64,000 bases of DNA from Apostichopus japonicus (Eukaryota; Echinodermata; Holothuroidea; Aspidochirotida; Stichopodidae). The first letter of the stretch is position 1, and each line of letters begins with the position of its first letter. The translations under genes were made by a program, and so were the position numbers. Of the stretch, positions 13,401 through 24,147 are shown piece after piece. Where the stretch lies: assembly GCF_037975245.1 (NCBI RefSeq), contig NC_092580.1, positions 7,230,501 through 7,294,500 on the forward strand, written 5' to 3'. The notes below the pieces were generated by a model. The model worked only from the letters and a program-made list of their open reading frames with translations, made no database searches and was not told the origin of the DNA.

Positions 13401-16400
13401 AAGGTTAAATTTAATGGATTTTTTAAATAGTTGTAAATTGTTTTTATGGCATGTTTGTAAACTAGATAATAATTCCTAGTCTGAAATTGATCAACGAGTT
13501 GTAAAAATAGCAAATGTCAACCGTCAGTTAAAATGATGGTTGACCCCTAGTCCTACATTAAATAGGTATTTGGGTGAATTTTCCATTAAATATTGGCTGA
13601 GGTGTAACCTGTACTTCAGCAGTGACAGTTTTATACTTTAAAAAACAATTGTGGGGGGAGGGGTGAGGGAAGGCAGTGCAAAATAATTTAGAGTGGTCAA
13701 ACTGGAATTGCATGTTTACCCTAAAATATACAAAAATCTCATTTTTGTCAGGGGATATTTTATGATAAAGAAGTATTTCTATTTTACCTGTTTATCATTA
13801 GGGGAGATGCTAGCAAAGTATTAGTTGATGTCGAGAAGCAACCAATAAATGGAACTTGTTTTAACATTATCTTTAATGGAGCTTAAGGTGAATTAAGGTT
13901 ACTCTGTAATTCATGAATAGTAATTAACCGATGAAGACCGCATCAGATGTTTGAATGCTTCTAAGCATTAGCTTTTTGCCGCTAAACGTTTTCGACTCAT
14001 TACTTTTTAGGTGGTTGTTGTATGGTTATTGTTTCCGCTCCGAACCTGTTCATCTCTGTCTCAAATGTCGCTAAAAGTCATTTCTTTTCCGTTTTAAGGA
14101 TAAACTTTTGTTGACCTCGCTACTGTTTTGTGTTTGACCTAAATTTGACTTCCTTGGTTAATAGTCCATTACAGTTTAATAAATGTATTTCAAAATTTAG
14201 TACAGTGATATTAATTGGTGGGCAACTTTGTGTCTGTCACAGTTTAGTAAGTTTATGCAAACTGTAGTATTTTGTCTTGTTTTTTAGTATTAATTGGTGT
14301 TGACTGACAAGCTACTGTATTTAACCAATTTATGAGTTTACCGGAAGAGCGCAAGAGTGATCATGCTGGAGGCTATTAGCACTAACCCTAAAATTATCAG
14401 AAATATTTTTCTTGATACTCTGGTCAGCCAAATTTATTCCCAGATATTAAAACATATTTAATCACACAATTATAGTTTTGTGTAAGGGAATTAATGTTTG
14501 TGAGTGTGTTTGTAAAATGTTTGAATTTTGAAGTTTTATAAACATTTGTTTATCTAACATATTTGGGATCAAAGCTCAAGGTTTTTTAAGCAAAGGGAGA
14601 TAAAATTGCAAGCCTCTGAAGATAAATATATAAAAGAGTGCCTGATGTTTCAATCCTAAAAGATTTTCTAAGAATCAGACTAAAATAAAATCAGAGAATA
14701 GAAGGTGACCAAACAGTTGGTCAGACAACTTAATTGGAACATTAAACAATAAAAATTAAAAAAATTAGAAATACAGAAGAAAAAAAACCTGATTTTTATA
14801 TACAACGTAGCCTGTCCTTTTTTTAGTCATTTATTGGTAGGTTTCCCAAGCAGATGTTTGGTCATCCGAACAAAAATGTTGACGTCTCGGAAGACTAGAC
14901 TGCCATTAAAACTTTGCCCTGTGCATTGCAATTGAGAGTAGCAGTTGAGCATTTATTGCAACCTTCAGTTGTAAGGTTATTAAACGAGTAAGGTTATTAA
15001 CAAGCAAATAGCTTAGGAGAAACCATATTTACTTGGTAGTATTGATATGGGTCATTACAGTCTTTACACAAGTAATAATGTATTTATACCACAATAATAA
15101 TACTAACAATAATAATAATAATCATAGTCCTAATCTTAGTCACAATAATTATAAAATAAAATATTATTTATGGCCAGATCACACTTTTCCTCTTAAGTTA
15201 CTGTATATATTTTAGATCCGTGAGCATAAAGAAGTCCATATATTTGTATTGAAACTATATATGGGGAGGTAGTTGTATTTGTTAATATGTGTTTGTTTGT
15301 TCTTACGGTAAAATAAAGCCGTATACAGAGGTTTCAATGAATCTCTGAATTTATGTCTTGTCCTATTTGTATTATAATAAAATTCTTTATTATTATTATT
15401 ATGATTTTTACATTATGATAATTTTTTTTTTTATTCAGTACACTTGATATACGGACCTTCGGACCCCGTCAACACTCCAACGACATTTCTCGTCAGTTTC
15501 AAGTAAGTAAAAGAAATTTGCAGTTAGCATATGGTTTCTATGACAACTAAGTACAACCTCCATCGATATGTCTGAGAACTGCTAATGAAAAAACCCCGAT
15601 AATATCACTAACAAAGTTAGATGTCTGATATGACGTCACGTTTAAAAAGGTGTGAATAACGTTTATCCTCAAGAGCTCTTAAGAATAACTCTGTTAACTA
15701 ATAAGGAAAGCCCCTGTGATTCAATTTCGGAGAAATATCTACCCAATCCAAGGACATAAAGATTCCTCCCCAACAGCTAATGAATTTTGTATGTACTTTT
15801 AGATTGATTTAACAGTTCCAATTCAAGTATTTAGTGACATTTTACTGACATATTCGAAATGGAGGGGGGGGGGTTGGGGGGTTTCTTTTCAAGTATCAAA
15901 AAATTTATTTCCTTGATTGGTTGCCATGACAATTTATAAATCTATGTATCAACTATGCTACATACACACGCACACACAAACATAGTAACTCAGAAGAAGT
16001 TAAGGATTAAATGTGGCTGAAGGAAAGGTCTTAAAGAAAGTTACATTCTCATCGGTGAATCCATAAAGTAAGAATCAATTTTAATAGACAAGTTACGTCT
16101 GACTTCCAGGGTACTTTATACCATTTAGCTTTACTGGGTTTCTTTTTTTAAACAGAAAGCTGGTTCCAAACTCCAGTATTACAGAGCTTCCTAACGATAT
16201 CAGCCATTATGCACATTTAGAGGACCCGCAGGGTGTCCTGAACGGTTATTTCAAGTTTCTCGATTCTCATCTGGGAGAGAAGAAGGAGGCGAAGAAGGAG
16301 GAGAAGAAGGAGAAAAAGGAGGAGAAGGAGAAGAAAGAGGAGAAGAAAGAGGAGAAGAAAGAGGAGAGGAAAGAGGAGAAGAAAGAGGAGAAGAAAGAGG

Positions 16401-16633
16401 AGAAGAAAGAGGAGAAGAAAGAGGAGAAGAAAGAGGAGGAGATTAAGGTGGAGAAGAAGGAGGAGAAAAAGGAGAAGGAGGAGGTGAAGAAAGAGGAGAA
16501 GAAAGAGGAGAAGGAGGAGAAGAAGAAGGAGGAGAAGAAAGAGGAGAAGAAAGAGGAGAAAAAGGAGGAGAAAGAGGAGAAGAAGGAGAATAAAGAGGAG
16601 AAGAAGGAGAATAAAGAGGAACCTGGCCAGTGA
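577..16633 (+). CDS. MEST: MEST-like alpha/beta hydrolase, 3' eight coding exons (5' partial)
   Basis: Coding exons are 577-707, 1678-1739, 2360-2400, 3880-3947, 9507-9608, 10585-10661, 15439-15502 and 16156-16633. They sum to 1023 nt (340 residues plus TGA), all joins keep phase, and all introns are GT-AG. The peptides match the order of the mesoderm-specific transcript (MEST/PEG1) family: a nucleophile elbow AHDLGD with Asp at the nucleophile position as in epoxide-hydrolase-type folds; LLNGG; FGSSTQPT; RWVSALAETKLPLHLIYG; an acid loop GPSDPVN; and the catalytic-His region DISHYAHLEDP. The N-terminal part, including the oxyanion-side strand, lies left of the window. Vertebrate MEST is an ER-associated predicted hydrolase of uncertain substrate; a similar role here is inferred. 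The hydrolase core ends at FLDSHLG (16276), where vertebrate MEST also stops. A 118-residue Lys/Glu tail follows, which I do not know from the family. Exon structure was inferred by eye, without transcripts. Confidence 0.9.
1678..1739 (+). CDS. MEST: MEST-like exon b
   Basis: The acceptor is TTTATAG|GTTC and the donor ATGGAG|GTGAGC. It completes the Arg codon from the previous exon and reads FNEGKFHPKLKIETVCLLNG. The CLLNGG strand after the nucleophile elbow matches the MEST family. Confidence 0.9.
2360..2400 (+). CDS. MEST: MEST-like exon c (41 nt)
   Basis: A very short exon between TTTGCAG and GTAACT. It reads ILPEHHQPRLTQK after completing a Gly codon, aligning with the start of the MEST cap region, and ends in phase 0. 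Confidence 0.88.
3880..3947 (+). CDS. MEST: MEST-like exon d (cap region)
   Basis: The acceptor is CTGTACAG and the donor AGAGC|GTGAGT. It reads LLLNPYIAPIVMRLMNF and then RTYCR, followed by a split Ala codon. It fits the cap helix of MEST. Its end phase (2) joins exactly to the 9507 exon across a 5.6-kb intron. Confidence 0.88.
4408..4629 (-). CDS. Possible terminal exon of an unidentified antisense gene
   Basis: On the minus strand GTGTTGTAG precedes a 222-nt open segment that begins in phase 0 (GDASEYMRTLLYQFSNEF) and ends SLRETF and TAA. The 73 residues are rich in Lys, Arg and Glu, with heptad-like spacing in FELKRKHNIERAERRLESL, suggesting a helical or coiled-coil C-terminus. I do not recognise the family. 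A candidate preceding exon near 5510-5594 ends TSSS-type residues before a GTAAGC donor in the compatible phase 0, but its acceptor is unclear. An open frame of this length can arise by chance in 64 kb, so this is a lead. Confidence 0.3.
   Translation of the reverse strand, partial: GDASEYMRTLLYQFSNEFRADFETHVIKSALMSCNKYGSKPEMDNNLSSIFELKRKHNIERAERRLESLRETF
8010..8061 (-). other. GAAGAAGATC-hairpin-GAAACGTC motif, copy 2, next to a 24-bp palindrome
   Basis: On the minus strand TTTGAAGAAGATCCTGCGAA is followed by GATCGAAACGTC, closely matching the 475-508 motif. Directly next to it, 8038-8061 is a perfect 24-bp palindrome (CAAAGGCTAAAA and its complement). It looks like a fragment of a dispersed repeat. 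Confidence 0.4.
8201..8587. repeat. Tandem duplication, about 192-bp unit, two copies
   Basis: Both copies start AAAGTTCACTGAACTTCTCA (8201 and 8393) and run through TACCTTGATTCTGGTTTG to CCTAGTTATCCA, with a few substitutions and small indels. The divergence is low, so the duplication is fairly recent. No coding content. Confidence 0.9.
9411..9500. repeat. 20-bp minisatellite abutting a splice acceptor
   Basis: Four and a half copies of GTGATGTGTATTCAATCAAT (variants GTT, and CGAT in the last unit). The last partial unit, GTTATGTGTA, runs straight into TTTCAG of the MEST-like exon at 9507, so the array makes up the pre-acceptor region. Confidence 0.92.
9507..9608 (+). CDS. MEST: MEST-like exon e
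   Basis: The acceptor is GTATTTCAG and the donor CATGG|GTAAGT. It reads LGECFGSSTQPTEEEYRDHW and then ALTRYNDGHLVHH. The FG..T.P.E...W..... NDG pattern is diagnostic for MEST. A 20-bp minisatellite ends six bases before the exon. Confidence 0.92.
10446..10560. repeat. (TA)n array
   Basis: An AT-dinucleotide array with TAGA/ATCT interruptions lies just before MEST-like exon f. Long Tyr-Ile open frames across it are repeat artefacts. Confidence 0.95.
10585..10661 (+). CDS. MEST: MEST-like exon f
   Basis: The acceptor is TTTTCTTAG and the donor CCAC|GTGAGT. It reads LIQYIGERFANRDRWVSAL and then AETKLP, matching the cap-to-core return. An AT-dinucleotide array (10446-10560) ends about 25 bases upstream of the acceptor. 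Confidence 0.92.
10662..15438 (+). other. MEST-like intron (4.8 kb), no gene recognised
   Basis: This is the intron between exons f and g. It shows short CA/GT-rich and AAT-rich stretches (AAT-type repeat at about 15092-15122) and C-rich patches near 12380 and 12465. No further coding exon, RNA gene or intact mobile element was seen on either strand. Confidence 0.6.
15439..15502 (+). CDS. MEST: MEST-like exon g (catalytic acid)
   Basis: A T-rich tract and TTCAG precede it; the donor is TTCAA|GTAAGT. It reads HLIYGPSDPVNTPTTFLVSF. The Asp in GPSDPV is the expected catalytic acid position of the fold. Confidence 0.92.
16156..16633 (+). CDS. MEST: MEST-like terminal exon with Lys/Glu-rich tail
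   Basis: The acceptor is TAAACAG. The exon first encodes 40 core residues (KLVPNSSITELPNDISHYAH, then LEDPQGVLNGY and FKFLDSHLG), including the His of the catalytic set (ISHY). From 16277 to 16630 it encodes about 118 residues made almost only of Glu and Lys, with a few Arg, Val, Asn, Ile and Ala, ending EEPGQ and TGA. The tail comes from a GAGAAGAAA-type microsatellite read in one frame. A highly charged, disordered or single-alpha-helix extension is predicted. Confidence 0.9.
16277..16620 (+). repeat. Coding GA-rich (GAGGAGAAGAAA-like) microsatellite
   Basis: This imperfect 9-12-bp purine repeat lies wholly inside the MEST-like reading frame. Every length change has been a multiple of three, because the frame stays open to the TGA at 16631. 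The Leu-rich antisense frame over it is only a shadow. Confidence 0.9.
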
Positions 16634-16871
16634 TGAACTTAGCGAGTCTCTCTGAAGTTTTAGAGACAAATCGTGTTCAGCCTCGAGATGAATTATCATT
16701 CTGGCTTTTTGTCTTGTTACCTTTTGGTCACCGCATTATATTTTTTTTGTCTTTATATTTTCTCCAAAATTTTCTGTCAATTGAAGGAACTACATTCACT
16801 CACTAAATCACATTTCTTTTTTGTCCAAAATCATGAAAACAATTGAGGTTTTAGTTTAATAGTTCTGTGAA

Positions 16872-16877
16872 AATAAA
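16872..16877 (+). promoter_or_regulatory. AATAAA polyadenylation signal of the MEST-like gene
   Basis: AATAAA lies about 240 bases after the stop codon. A second copy at 16935-16940 could be an alternative. Which one is used cannot be told from the sequence. Confidence 0.5.
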
Positions 16878-16940
16878 TGATGATATTTCATCGTAAAACA
16901 CTGCACTTGATGAAAAAGACTCCCAGTTACCTATAATAAA

Positions 16941-19417
16941 GTATTCACTCCAAGTATTCATCATAAAATAGTCTTTACTAAATTAGGAACATTTGAAGTA
17001 ATGTTTGAGGAAAGAAGTAGCACCTTTCTATAAACTCTGCTTTGTACCAATCGTAATGGAGAGAGACAAGGTGACTGGGGGGGGGGGGGGAGGGGGAAGG
17101 TTAGGGGTTCATGAGTTCTGGTAGATATGGTTTCCAAGAGCCAACACTTATTCAGTACTAGATAAATGGGATGTAGAGAAAAGCACCTCTACCCACGTGG
17201 TCACTGAATATCTGTTCCAACCAAATTAACAAGATGTTAAACCATTTGCAATATGAAAGTAAACCATGTTACTTCATGTATTTGAAGTTTGAACGAAACA
17301 GAAATTCGTGTTGAAAAAGTAGTGGAATTTCAAACTGTTTAAAGTTTATGTATCATATTTACTAGATACAGGGTAGCAGGTACCTCAGATAGCAATAATA
17401 CAAAAAATGAGAATTTGTACCACTCTTACATTCTGTTATGGAGATATATTATACTTGTGGGGGGGGGGGGGGGTGGGGGTAGGTATGCTTGAAAACTGTT
17501 CAATACCAGGACTGGAGTTACATATTTGGTGGCCCTGGTTCAAACATTCTTTTGTAGCCTCAAAGGGATCTTGAGTCAGTAACCCAAGTCGGGTGTTAAT
17601 GTTTACGTTTTATGCCATGAATTCTGCAATTAATAGATGCTAGTGAATATAAAGTGCAAAAACATTGAAGTGCTTTGTAAAATATCACTTGAGGCAAAAA
17701 TTAACACAATGACATGTTTCTCATGGATGCCCGCCCATTTTTTGGCCCGGCTTCCTTATTTGTTTTATCCTTTCGTGCAAAATGGTCAAAATATGCCGTT
17801 TTAAACATACTTTGAAATCTTTTGAATATAGATCTGTTAATTGTACTCTATGTATCTAGGTAAAGTTCCAAAGTGATGAAGATAAAACAAGAAACAACAA
17901 AAAGGCCCTCCTGCTTCCTGTTTTGAAAAAATTCGGACCAGAAACGATTTTAGTTTTTAATCGGCATAATAAGTCTCGATTGATCGAGAACAAAGACAAG
18001 GAAAATGTTTCATTGAAATAGATTTTGTGAAATGTTTCTAATGTGTCACATTTTCCCAATACTTCATTATTTTTAGCTTTAAATTTATGGGCCCTCTTTT
18101 TCAGAGGTCCCGAGCCTGGTCTTGTCTATCTCAATGGTAAATCCGTTCTTGACAGTAGCATCAGAGCTAAACAAAATCTGCTTAAATGTCACATGATCAA
18201 ACTTCTTCAAAGTTTTCAGGGTTAAGCACTGAAAAAGGGGCAGAATTTTTTTTTGGATAAGACAAGACTGACAAGTTTTCACTGTCGTCGCTCGAAGTGT
18301 TTGCAACTCATGTTTTCAAGTTAATGTGTAATCTTGACAGTATTGTGCAATGAGAAGTGTTAATCACAGTTATTTCTTCATCTAGTTAAGTTTATTGCTC
18401 TCTCCGGCTGTAAAACGTCAGGAGCTAGCTAAACATTGCTTAGGAAATCTTTCCACTTTTTCTCGGGGAAAATGAGGTACAGTTTGTATATCAAAAGGTG
18501 ATGGTTTTCATAATTATTTTATTTCATAAGTTTCTTTCTTAATCAAATTTCTTAATTAATCTGTATTAAGCAGGGTGAATATCTTCAAACCTAAACTGAG
18601 ATAAAAAAAATAAAAAAAACTCAGTGACCTCATACCGTCCCATTTCTTGGACCATCAAGTATCAGAGTTACTCTCTTGCCCAATGTCGTTTCTTTCAGCC
18701 GCGAATGGCTTTAACTTTTATAGAAATAAAAACACATTTCTTTCTTGCCAGAGTATCCCAATCCAAAGATCATCGTACATTACAAAATCTGAATCTATTT
18801 CACTATTTTATACATCTTTTAGAATATTTTTTATTCTGATGTAAGCGTTCAGTTATAATAGTTTTGTGATTATTAGAAAAGCAATAGTTGTTTTACAAAC
18901 ATGGCCGTGGACAACAGGATATAGCAATAAATGACATTTTGTGATATACCTGTTATAGTGCCTTCCAGATATTATATCTCTAGTGAATCTGCAGGATAAT
19001 TTCTCCAAGTTGCATATTAAATTTTCATTTTACGGTGAATTGCAGTGAAGATGGGGGGGGGGGGTACACAGGGAAGGGGAGTGCAAGAAGGCATGACTTT
19101 CTTCCCCCCAACCATCGTACGAATGTATTTATTACAGACTTTAATTATAGAGTTAGAAACTGTTTATCGTTATTGAACCGTGCAGTAACGTTGTGGTTTG
19201 TATTGCAGGGTATAAAGCACATCGTAATATATTGATTTCTGTCATATGTAGAAACTGTTCATTCAGAGAGGATACAAACCCGATACTGGTTTTGCCATGC
19301 GCAATAAAGATAACTGTCACAAACAACTTTCCCAAACAGTTGAGAACAATCTTCAGAAGTCCATTTTGGGAGTTAACCCCCGATGTAATGTTCCTTCACA
19401 CAGAAGCCAAAAGGCTT
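16941..19417. other. Intergenic, no gene recognised
   Basis: After the MEST-like 3' end there are only short open frames without convincing coding character. G-runs lie near 17069-17083 and 17459-17480, and near 19053. Confidence 0.5.
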
Positions 19418-19590
19418 GATCAAGTCTAAATATGACATCATCAAGTCTAACTATGACATCATCAAGTCTAAATATGACATCATCAAGTCTAACTATGACA
19501 TCATCAAGTCTAAATATGACATCATCAAGTCTAAATATGACATCATCAAGTCTAACTATGACATCATCAAGTCTAAATATGACATCATCA
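19418..19590. repeat. 21-bp minisatellite, about 8 units
   Basis: The unit is ATCATCAAGTCTAAATATGAC. One position varies between A and C in successive units (A, C, A, C, A, A, C, A), suggesting some growth by two-unit steps. Because 21 is a multiple of three, open frames cross it on both strands. I see no evidence that they are real genes. Confidence 0.95.
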
Positions 19591-21665
19591 ATCCACTTGT
19601 ACATCTCATTTCTCTGCTAAATATAATGTGTAGTTTCTGCAATGAAGATGAGTTTGGCAAATACTGAATCTAAAATATTGAAGCTTCTAACGTGAGCTAA
19701 CGATGGCATTGTTTCTAGTGTCAACACTATTAACATTTTACCTTGAATATATGGAGATAGAAAACCAAGAACCTAGTAGATTTTAAAACTTAGTGACACT
19801 GTGACGTCACATTTGCAATATGACAGCTCCAGAACACAAATTGTAATCTATAATATCTCCCAAATATAGCATGAATTTTCCTGATTAGTATGTGGGAGTT
19901 GTTCTTTACTAAGTTCTCTTTCATATAAGTGAAAGATAATGATTCGGTTTGAGTCTTTCTATAAGTTAATGCATTGGAACGTCTTGGGATGTGTTAATTT
20001 ACTACAAATTTAATTTAAATTTTCAAATGAAATATGAAAGTATTTAACATTCAAAAAGTACTCCAGAAATCTGAAATATAAGAAGATATTTTCTTTCCCT
20101 TTTTTTTGTGCAAAATTTCAACTTTATTTGCAAAATTTGTATCTTTGTTGTTTTTGATGTTAGTGTTTATTGGACAAGTTGTGTTTTCATTTGGGAAATT
20201 TGTGGGTTTTATTTTAACAATTCAGGTGTTGTAACATCAGTACCAGACAGTGCAATCATGATATTACAACATAAGGTTATATCCAAATTAGTGTAATTTT
20301 TAAAAACAAGGGATTTTGAAGCTAATTAACTCTCATGGGCATTCATTTTGCTGTTACCTTCTGCAAATCAAACGGTATTCGAAAGGTAATTAGGTTTATT
20401 TAAAGGTAATTGGTTGTTGGTGATTGGTTGGTTTTGAAGGTAATTGTTGGTAACTCTTATCACAAAGAGCAAGTAATATGGAATGTTGCTGTTAAGTAAC
20501 TGATAAGTACAGTGTATAACCTAAGTGTACACATAGACACAGAAAGTAAAGCTAATTGAAGTACATAAGGAACCAATGTAATCATACACAGCACAATAAA
20601 AATATGGAATCTTCTGTAATATGTGTCGTATTATACAACTGTGACCTCACAGATATTTTCACTAATATTACTATTTTTTTGCATTCATTCAGATAATTGG
20701 ACTTTGCACTAATCTACTGGGTGAGTGGAATGGGGCAAGGGTATTGTGACCAGGAGCTCCTGTCTTCCAGACATGTTGAATTACACCCATCCAAATCATT
20801 CTCTGATATTGAGACATGTCAAAATATTTAACATTTATGTTCCGCTCCAATATGTAAAACATGTTTTATGTACTCAGTACAAGATGTCTACTCTGTTCAG
20901 CGCGTATGGCCACATTTTTGACCATTGTAGCATATTTTGGTTTCTACTGGTGATATTTCAACATCTGTATTCTGCAGGTTTCAGATATTACATGGCTGGT
21001 TGACCCTCTTGCGTGAAATCATTCTTCCATGCAGTTTACGTGTGAATCACAAATAAGTTGTGAAATCATGATACATTTTGTACACAAAACTCAAAGTTAG
21101 CATATTAACTGGTTTGACACTTGATAGTCCTATTCGCAATATATGGAGACCCAATGATGCATAGTGTTGCTTAGTCAACCCAGAGAACTCAGTGTAATTG
21201 GCTTGGAATTCTATCTCAGTTTCTTGATTTATTGCGAAAGTGGCTCAGGGTACCGGCGTTAGAGAAGGGGGGGGGGGAAGAAGAAAGAAACTTAGCCTAC
21301 AACTCTTCTGTATTTTGACCAAACAGCTGCTTGTGTATGCATCTTGAACCTCCTATCCATTACATAATCTATCCATTACGTAATCTATCCATTACATAAT
21401 CTATTTTAACTTGTTTAGTGCGAAGTCAAATGTCTTCATTGTTTCACAGAGTTACTCTATAGCAAATAACCATGTAAAATAAGTGTACTTTGCATACCAT
21501 GTAAAACTATGTCTGGAAGCGTTTATTGCTGTAAACAGATTATGGTAATTAGCAACTGAGGGAGTTTTGGCGACATGAAGTAATAACTCGCAGCATTCGC
21601 ATGGAACGTTACCCTGGTTGTTAGCTTGAGACAACCTCGGTTGGGTCAGGTGACAATTGCAGTTA
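19591..21665. other. Intergenic, no gene recognised
   Basis: AT-rich sequence with short open frames only. A 28-base exon-like segment at about 20694-20721 (CATTCAG ... GTGAGT) is too small to assign. A triplicated CTATCCATTACRTAAT motif lies near 21350-21400. Confidence 0.5.
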
Positions 21666-23060
21666 ATTTGATTTGATTTGATTTGATTTTATTTGGCAAG
21701 ATATCAAACTTCAACTGCATACAAACAAAAATTGCACATAAAGATAAACATTTAAAATACAAGAAGGGAATATACTTAAATGCATCAAAAAGAAAATAAC
21801 ATGCCAAGGATAACCCTTTAAGCTAAAAGCTTATTTCCAAAGGGGTCCTTAAAACCATTAAAATACAAAAGATAAGAAAGAAACTATTAAAACAACTAAA
21901 ACATGAATACAAACACTGTAAAAAAGAAAGATATTTACAAGCTAGACATTCATATGATTTAAAAGGTAGGCTTTGGCATCTTTTTTAAAATTGTATTTCA
22001 GCAGGATGGATTTTATGTTTTCAGGTAGCCTGTTCCAGTTTTTAATTGCGTTGTAATGAAAAGACCCAGCACAGTGCGTTTTAATTTTGGGAAGTTGAAA
22101 ATTAAAACTACTACCTCTTGTGTTATGGCTATGAACACTATTTACTCTAATAAAACTCTCCCTCATATAGACTGGAGAGGTACCATGGAAAACATTAAAA
22201 ACATGATTAAGACGAAGCTGTTCAGCCCTAGTGTTGATGTTCAAAATACCAAGAGTTTTAAAGTCAGCATGGTTAATGTGGTAATAAAAATCTTTACCCA
22301 GAATGAATCTGATAACTTTGTTCTGGGCACATTGTAATCTACGAGCGTGGTACTTAGAAATACCTCCATACCAAGATGAGATGGAATAATCAAACAGACA
22401 AAGAACAAGGGCTGTACAGATGGTCTTTTTCACATTTTGTTTAAAATAATTAGCTTGCCTGTAGAGGAATTTGAGTCGAGAATTTGTTTTACTAATAATG
22501 CCAAGAACAATTTGTTCGCCATCAAGGTATTGGTTTAATTCCAGACCGAGGTAAACAACAGAATGTTTGGCCTTAATCAGTTGACCATCACAAATAATTG
22601 AGATGTCAGTATACTGACCAAGTTTACGTTTCGTCCCAAACAAAATCAACTCGGTCTTACCCATGTGTAACGACAATTTGTTTTCAATGAGCCATTTATT
22701 GCCACTCTCCAGGTTAGATGAAAGATTTTTTTTAATATTGTTAGGATCTTTGTCAGAGTAAATTAAAGCACTGTCATCGGCATATTGTAAAAGCAAGCAA
22801 TTGATGGAGTTTGGCATATCATTTACATAGCAAAGAAATAAAATGGGGCCCAATATACTGCCTTGAGGCACCCTGCAAGTGATGGTCAAAGGATCAGATT
22901 CAACTCTATTTATGCTAACAACTTGCCGTCTACCAGAAAGATAAGATTGGAACCAGTCAATTGATGTACTGTGGACACCCATTGCGGACAGCTTATTACA
23001 CAAAATTTGATGGTCTACACTGTCGAACGCCTTCTGGATATCCAATAAGATCATGCTGGT
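21666..23060 (-). mobile_element. 5'-truncated LINE (non-LTR retrotransposon), Jockey/CR1/L2-like group
   Basis: A minus-strand element made of the C-terminal two-thirds of a reverse transcriptase frame, about 270 bases of 3' UTR, and a short tandem tail (TGATT units, 21667-21690 on the plus strand, reading TCAAA-type on the element strand). Such short-repeat 3' tails are typical of several LINE clades. The 5' end breaks just before RT motif A, with an in-frame TGA a few codons upstream of the first Met. No clear target-site duplication was found. The exact clade is uncertain. Confidence 0.85.
21942..23054 (-). pseudogene. LINE reverse transcriptase, N-terminally truncated (370 codons open)
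   Basis: It begins inside the palm domain: motif A is LLDIQKAFDSVDH (residues 3-15), motif B RVPQGSILGP (61-70), and the catalytic box YADD (91-94), followed by KLSLHMGKTELILFG and YLGLEL. The C-terminus (NTRGSSFNFQLPK ... NWNRLPENIKS) is the usual post-thumb region of Jockey-superfamily LINEs. Motif B normally starts GVPQG; here Gly is Arg. The fingers, endonuclease and ORF1 are missing, so it cannot be autonomous. The absence of stops suggests a recent insertion. Confidence 0.88.
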
Positions 23061-23783
23061 ATTCAGTCAAGAAGTTTTTAATATCATCCTACAATGGGTG
23101 AGTGGGGCCGGGATATGAGGGGGGGGGGACGTGTTGCGTATATAACTCGCTGGTTACATTGCATTACACTGTGAAGCCAAAAACACTTGTCTAGACAGAA
23201 ATTTCAATAACTTCAAATCTATTTAAGACAAAATTTGCATCATTAGACATTCAATATGTAGTAATGAGGAAGAACCGCCGATTAACATATGAATATGTCA
23301 TTATGTTATGAATAAATTATCTATGAATAATGTGTGAATATTCATAGATTCGAAATCCTAAAGACTCTTTTTGCCAATTTACGGAAGAAATATTACATCA
23401 AAATCGAACAAAATAAAATTCAAGACAGGAGATAAATATCAAAGGCAAACTTTTCTCTTAAAGGTGAATTGAACCAGTCGTCAGTAGTGTAGTCCAGTCC
23501 TTTCAATATCAATGCGGCAAACTCGTGTACCGATTTCCATATATTAAACTATTGGAATTCACCTTTAACCCCAGTACATATTTCGCTGTCCTTATTTCAT
23601 TGATTTTCGAGTCGTTTTTAACATTAATGGCATCCATGTGTTTCGATATGTTGGTTTTGTTTATTAAGCTTGTGAAGATGTCCCGACAAAAGACAATAAG
23701 TTTCTCATATTTCGACACCTTCAACTCCGAAACATTTTAACTGGCTTTTATTTCATTTATTTTCCTGAAAGTAAGATCGTAGT

Positions 23784-24147
23784 CAGTGGCGTAGGAAGGT
23801 ACTTTTGAGTGGGGGGGCTGAAGACTGATGGCCGGCCTGGGGGAGGGGTCTAAGGGGAGGGGGTGTCCCCTCCCCTTTGGAATTTTTTGCATTTCCAGGT
23901 GGCCTCAGATGCAATTTGGTGCAATATAGCACACTTCAACACCCACTCCAATTTGTAAACTTAATTTTGTATTTTCACCTGGCCTTAGATGCAATTTGGT
24001 GCTCCAAATGAGATTTTTTTTCTCATTTGAAAATGAAAAAGGGGTTTTCTGACTTGCGAACCGGGGGGGCGGAATGATACTTCCGCCCCTCCACATTTTT
24101 CACTGGGGGCTGGCGCCCCCCCAGCCCCCCCGGTTCCTACGCCCTTG
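23784..24147. mobile_element. Non-autonomous hAT-type element (364 bp) with intact 8-bp TSD
   Basis: Identical 8-bp direct repeats ATCGTAGT flank it (23776-23783 and 24148-24155). The ends are imperfect inverted repeats: CAGTGGCGTAGGAA on the left and, inverted, CAAGGGCGTAGGAA on the right. G-rich and C-rich subterminal blocks can pair. An internal duplication carries GATGCAATTTGGTGC twice (about 23910 and 23990). There is no transposase, so it must be mobilised in trans. The 8-bp duplication and CA-G..-type ends are typical of hAT. Confidence 0.85.

Noticed and set aside
16217-16699. 160-residue Leu/Phe-rich minus-strand frame
   Set aside because: It is the complement of the Lys/Glu coding repeat of the MEST-like last exon and has no independent support.
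18043-18306. Overlapping short frames on both strands
   Set aside because: No family resemblance and no splice context; consistent with chance.
19353-19667. Repetitive frames (DDVIFRL- and YDIIKS-like)
   Set aside because: They are translations of the 21-bp minisatellite, with no start context, homology or splice evidence.
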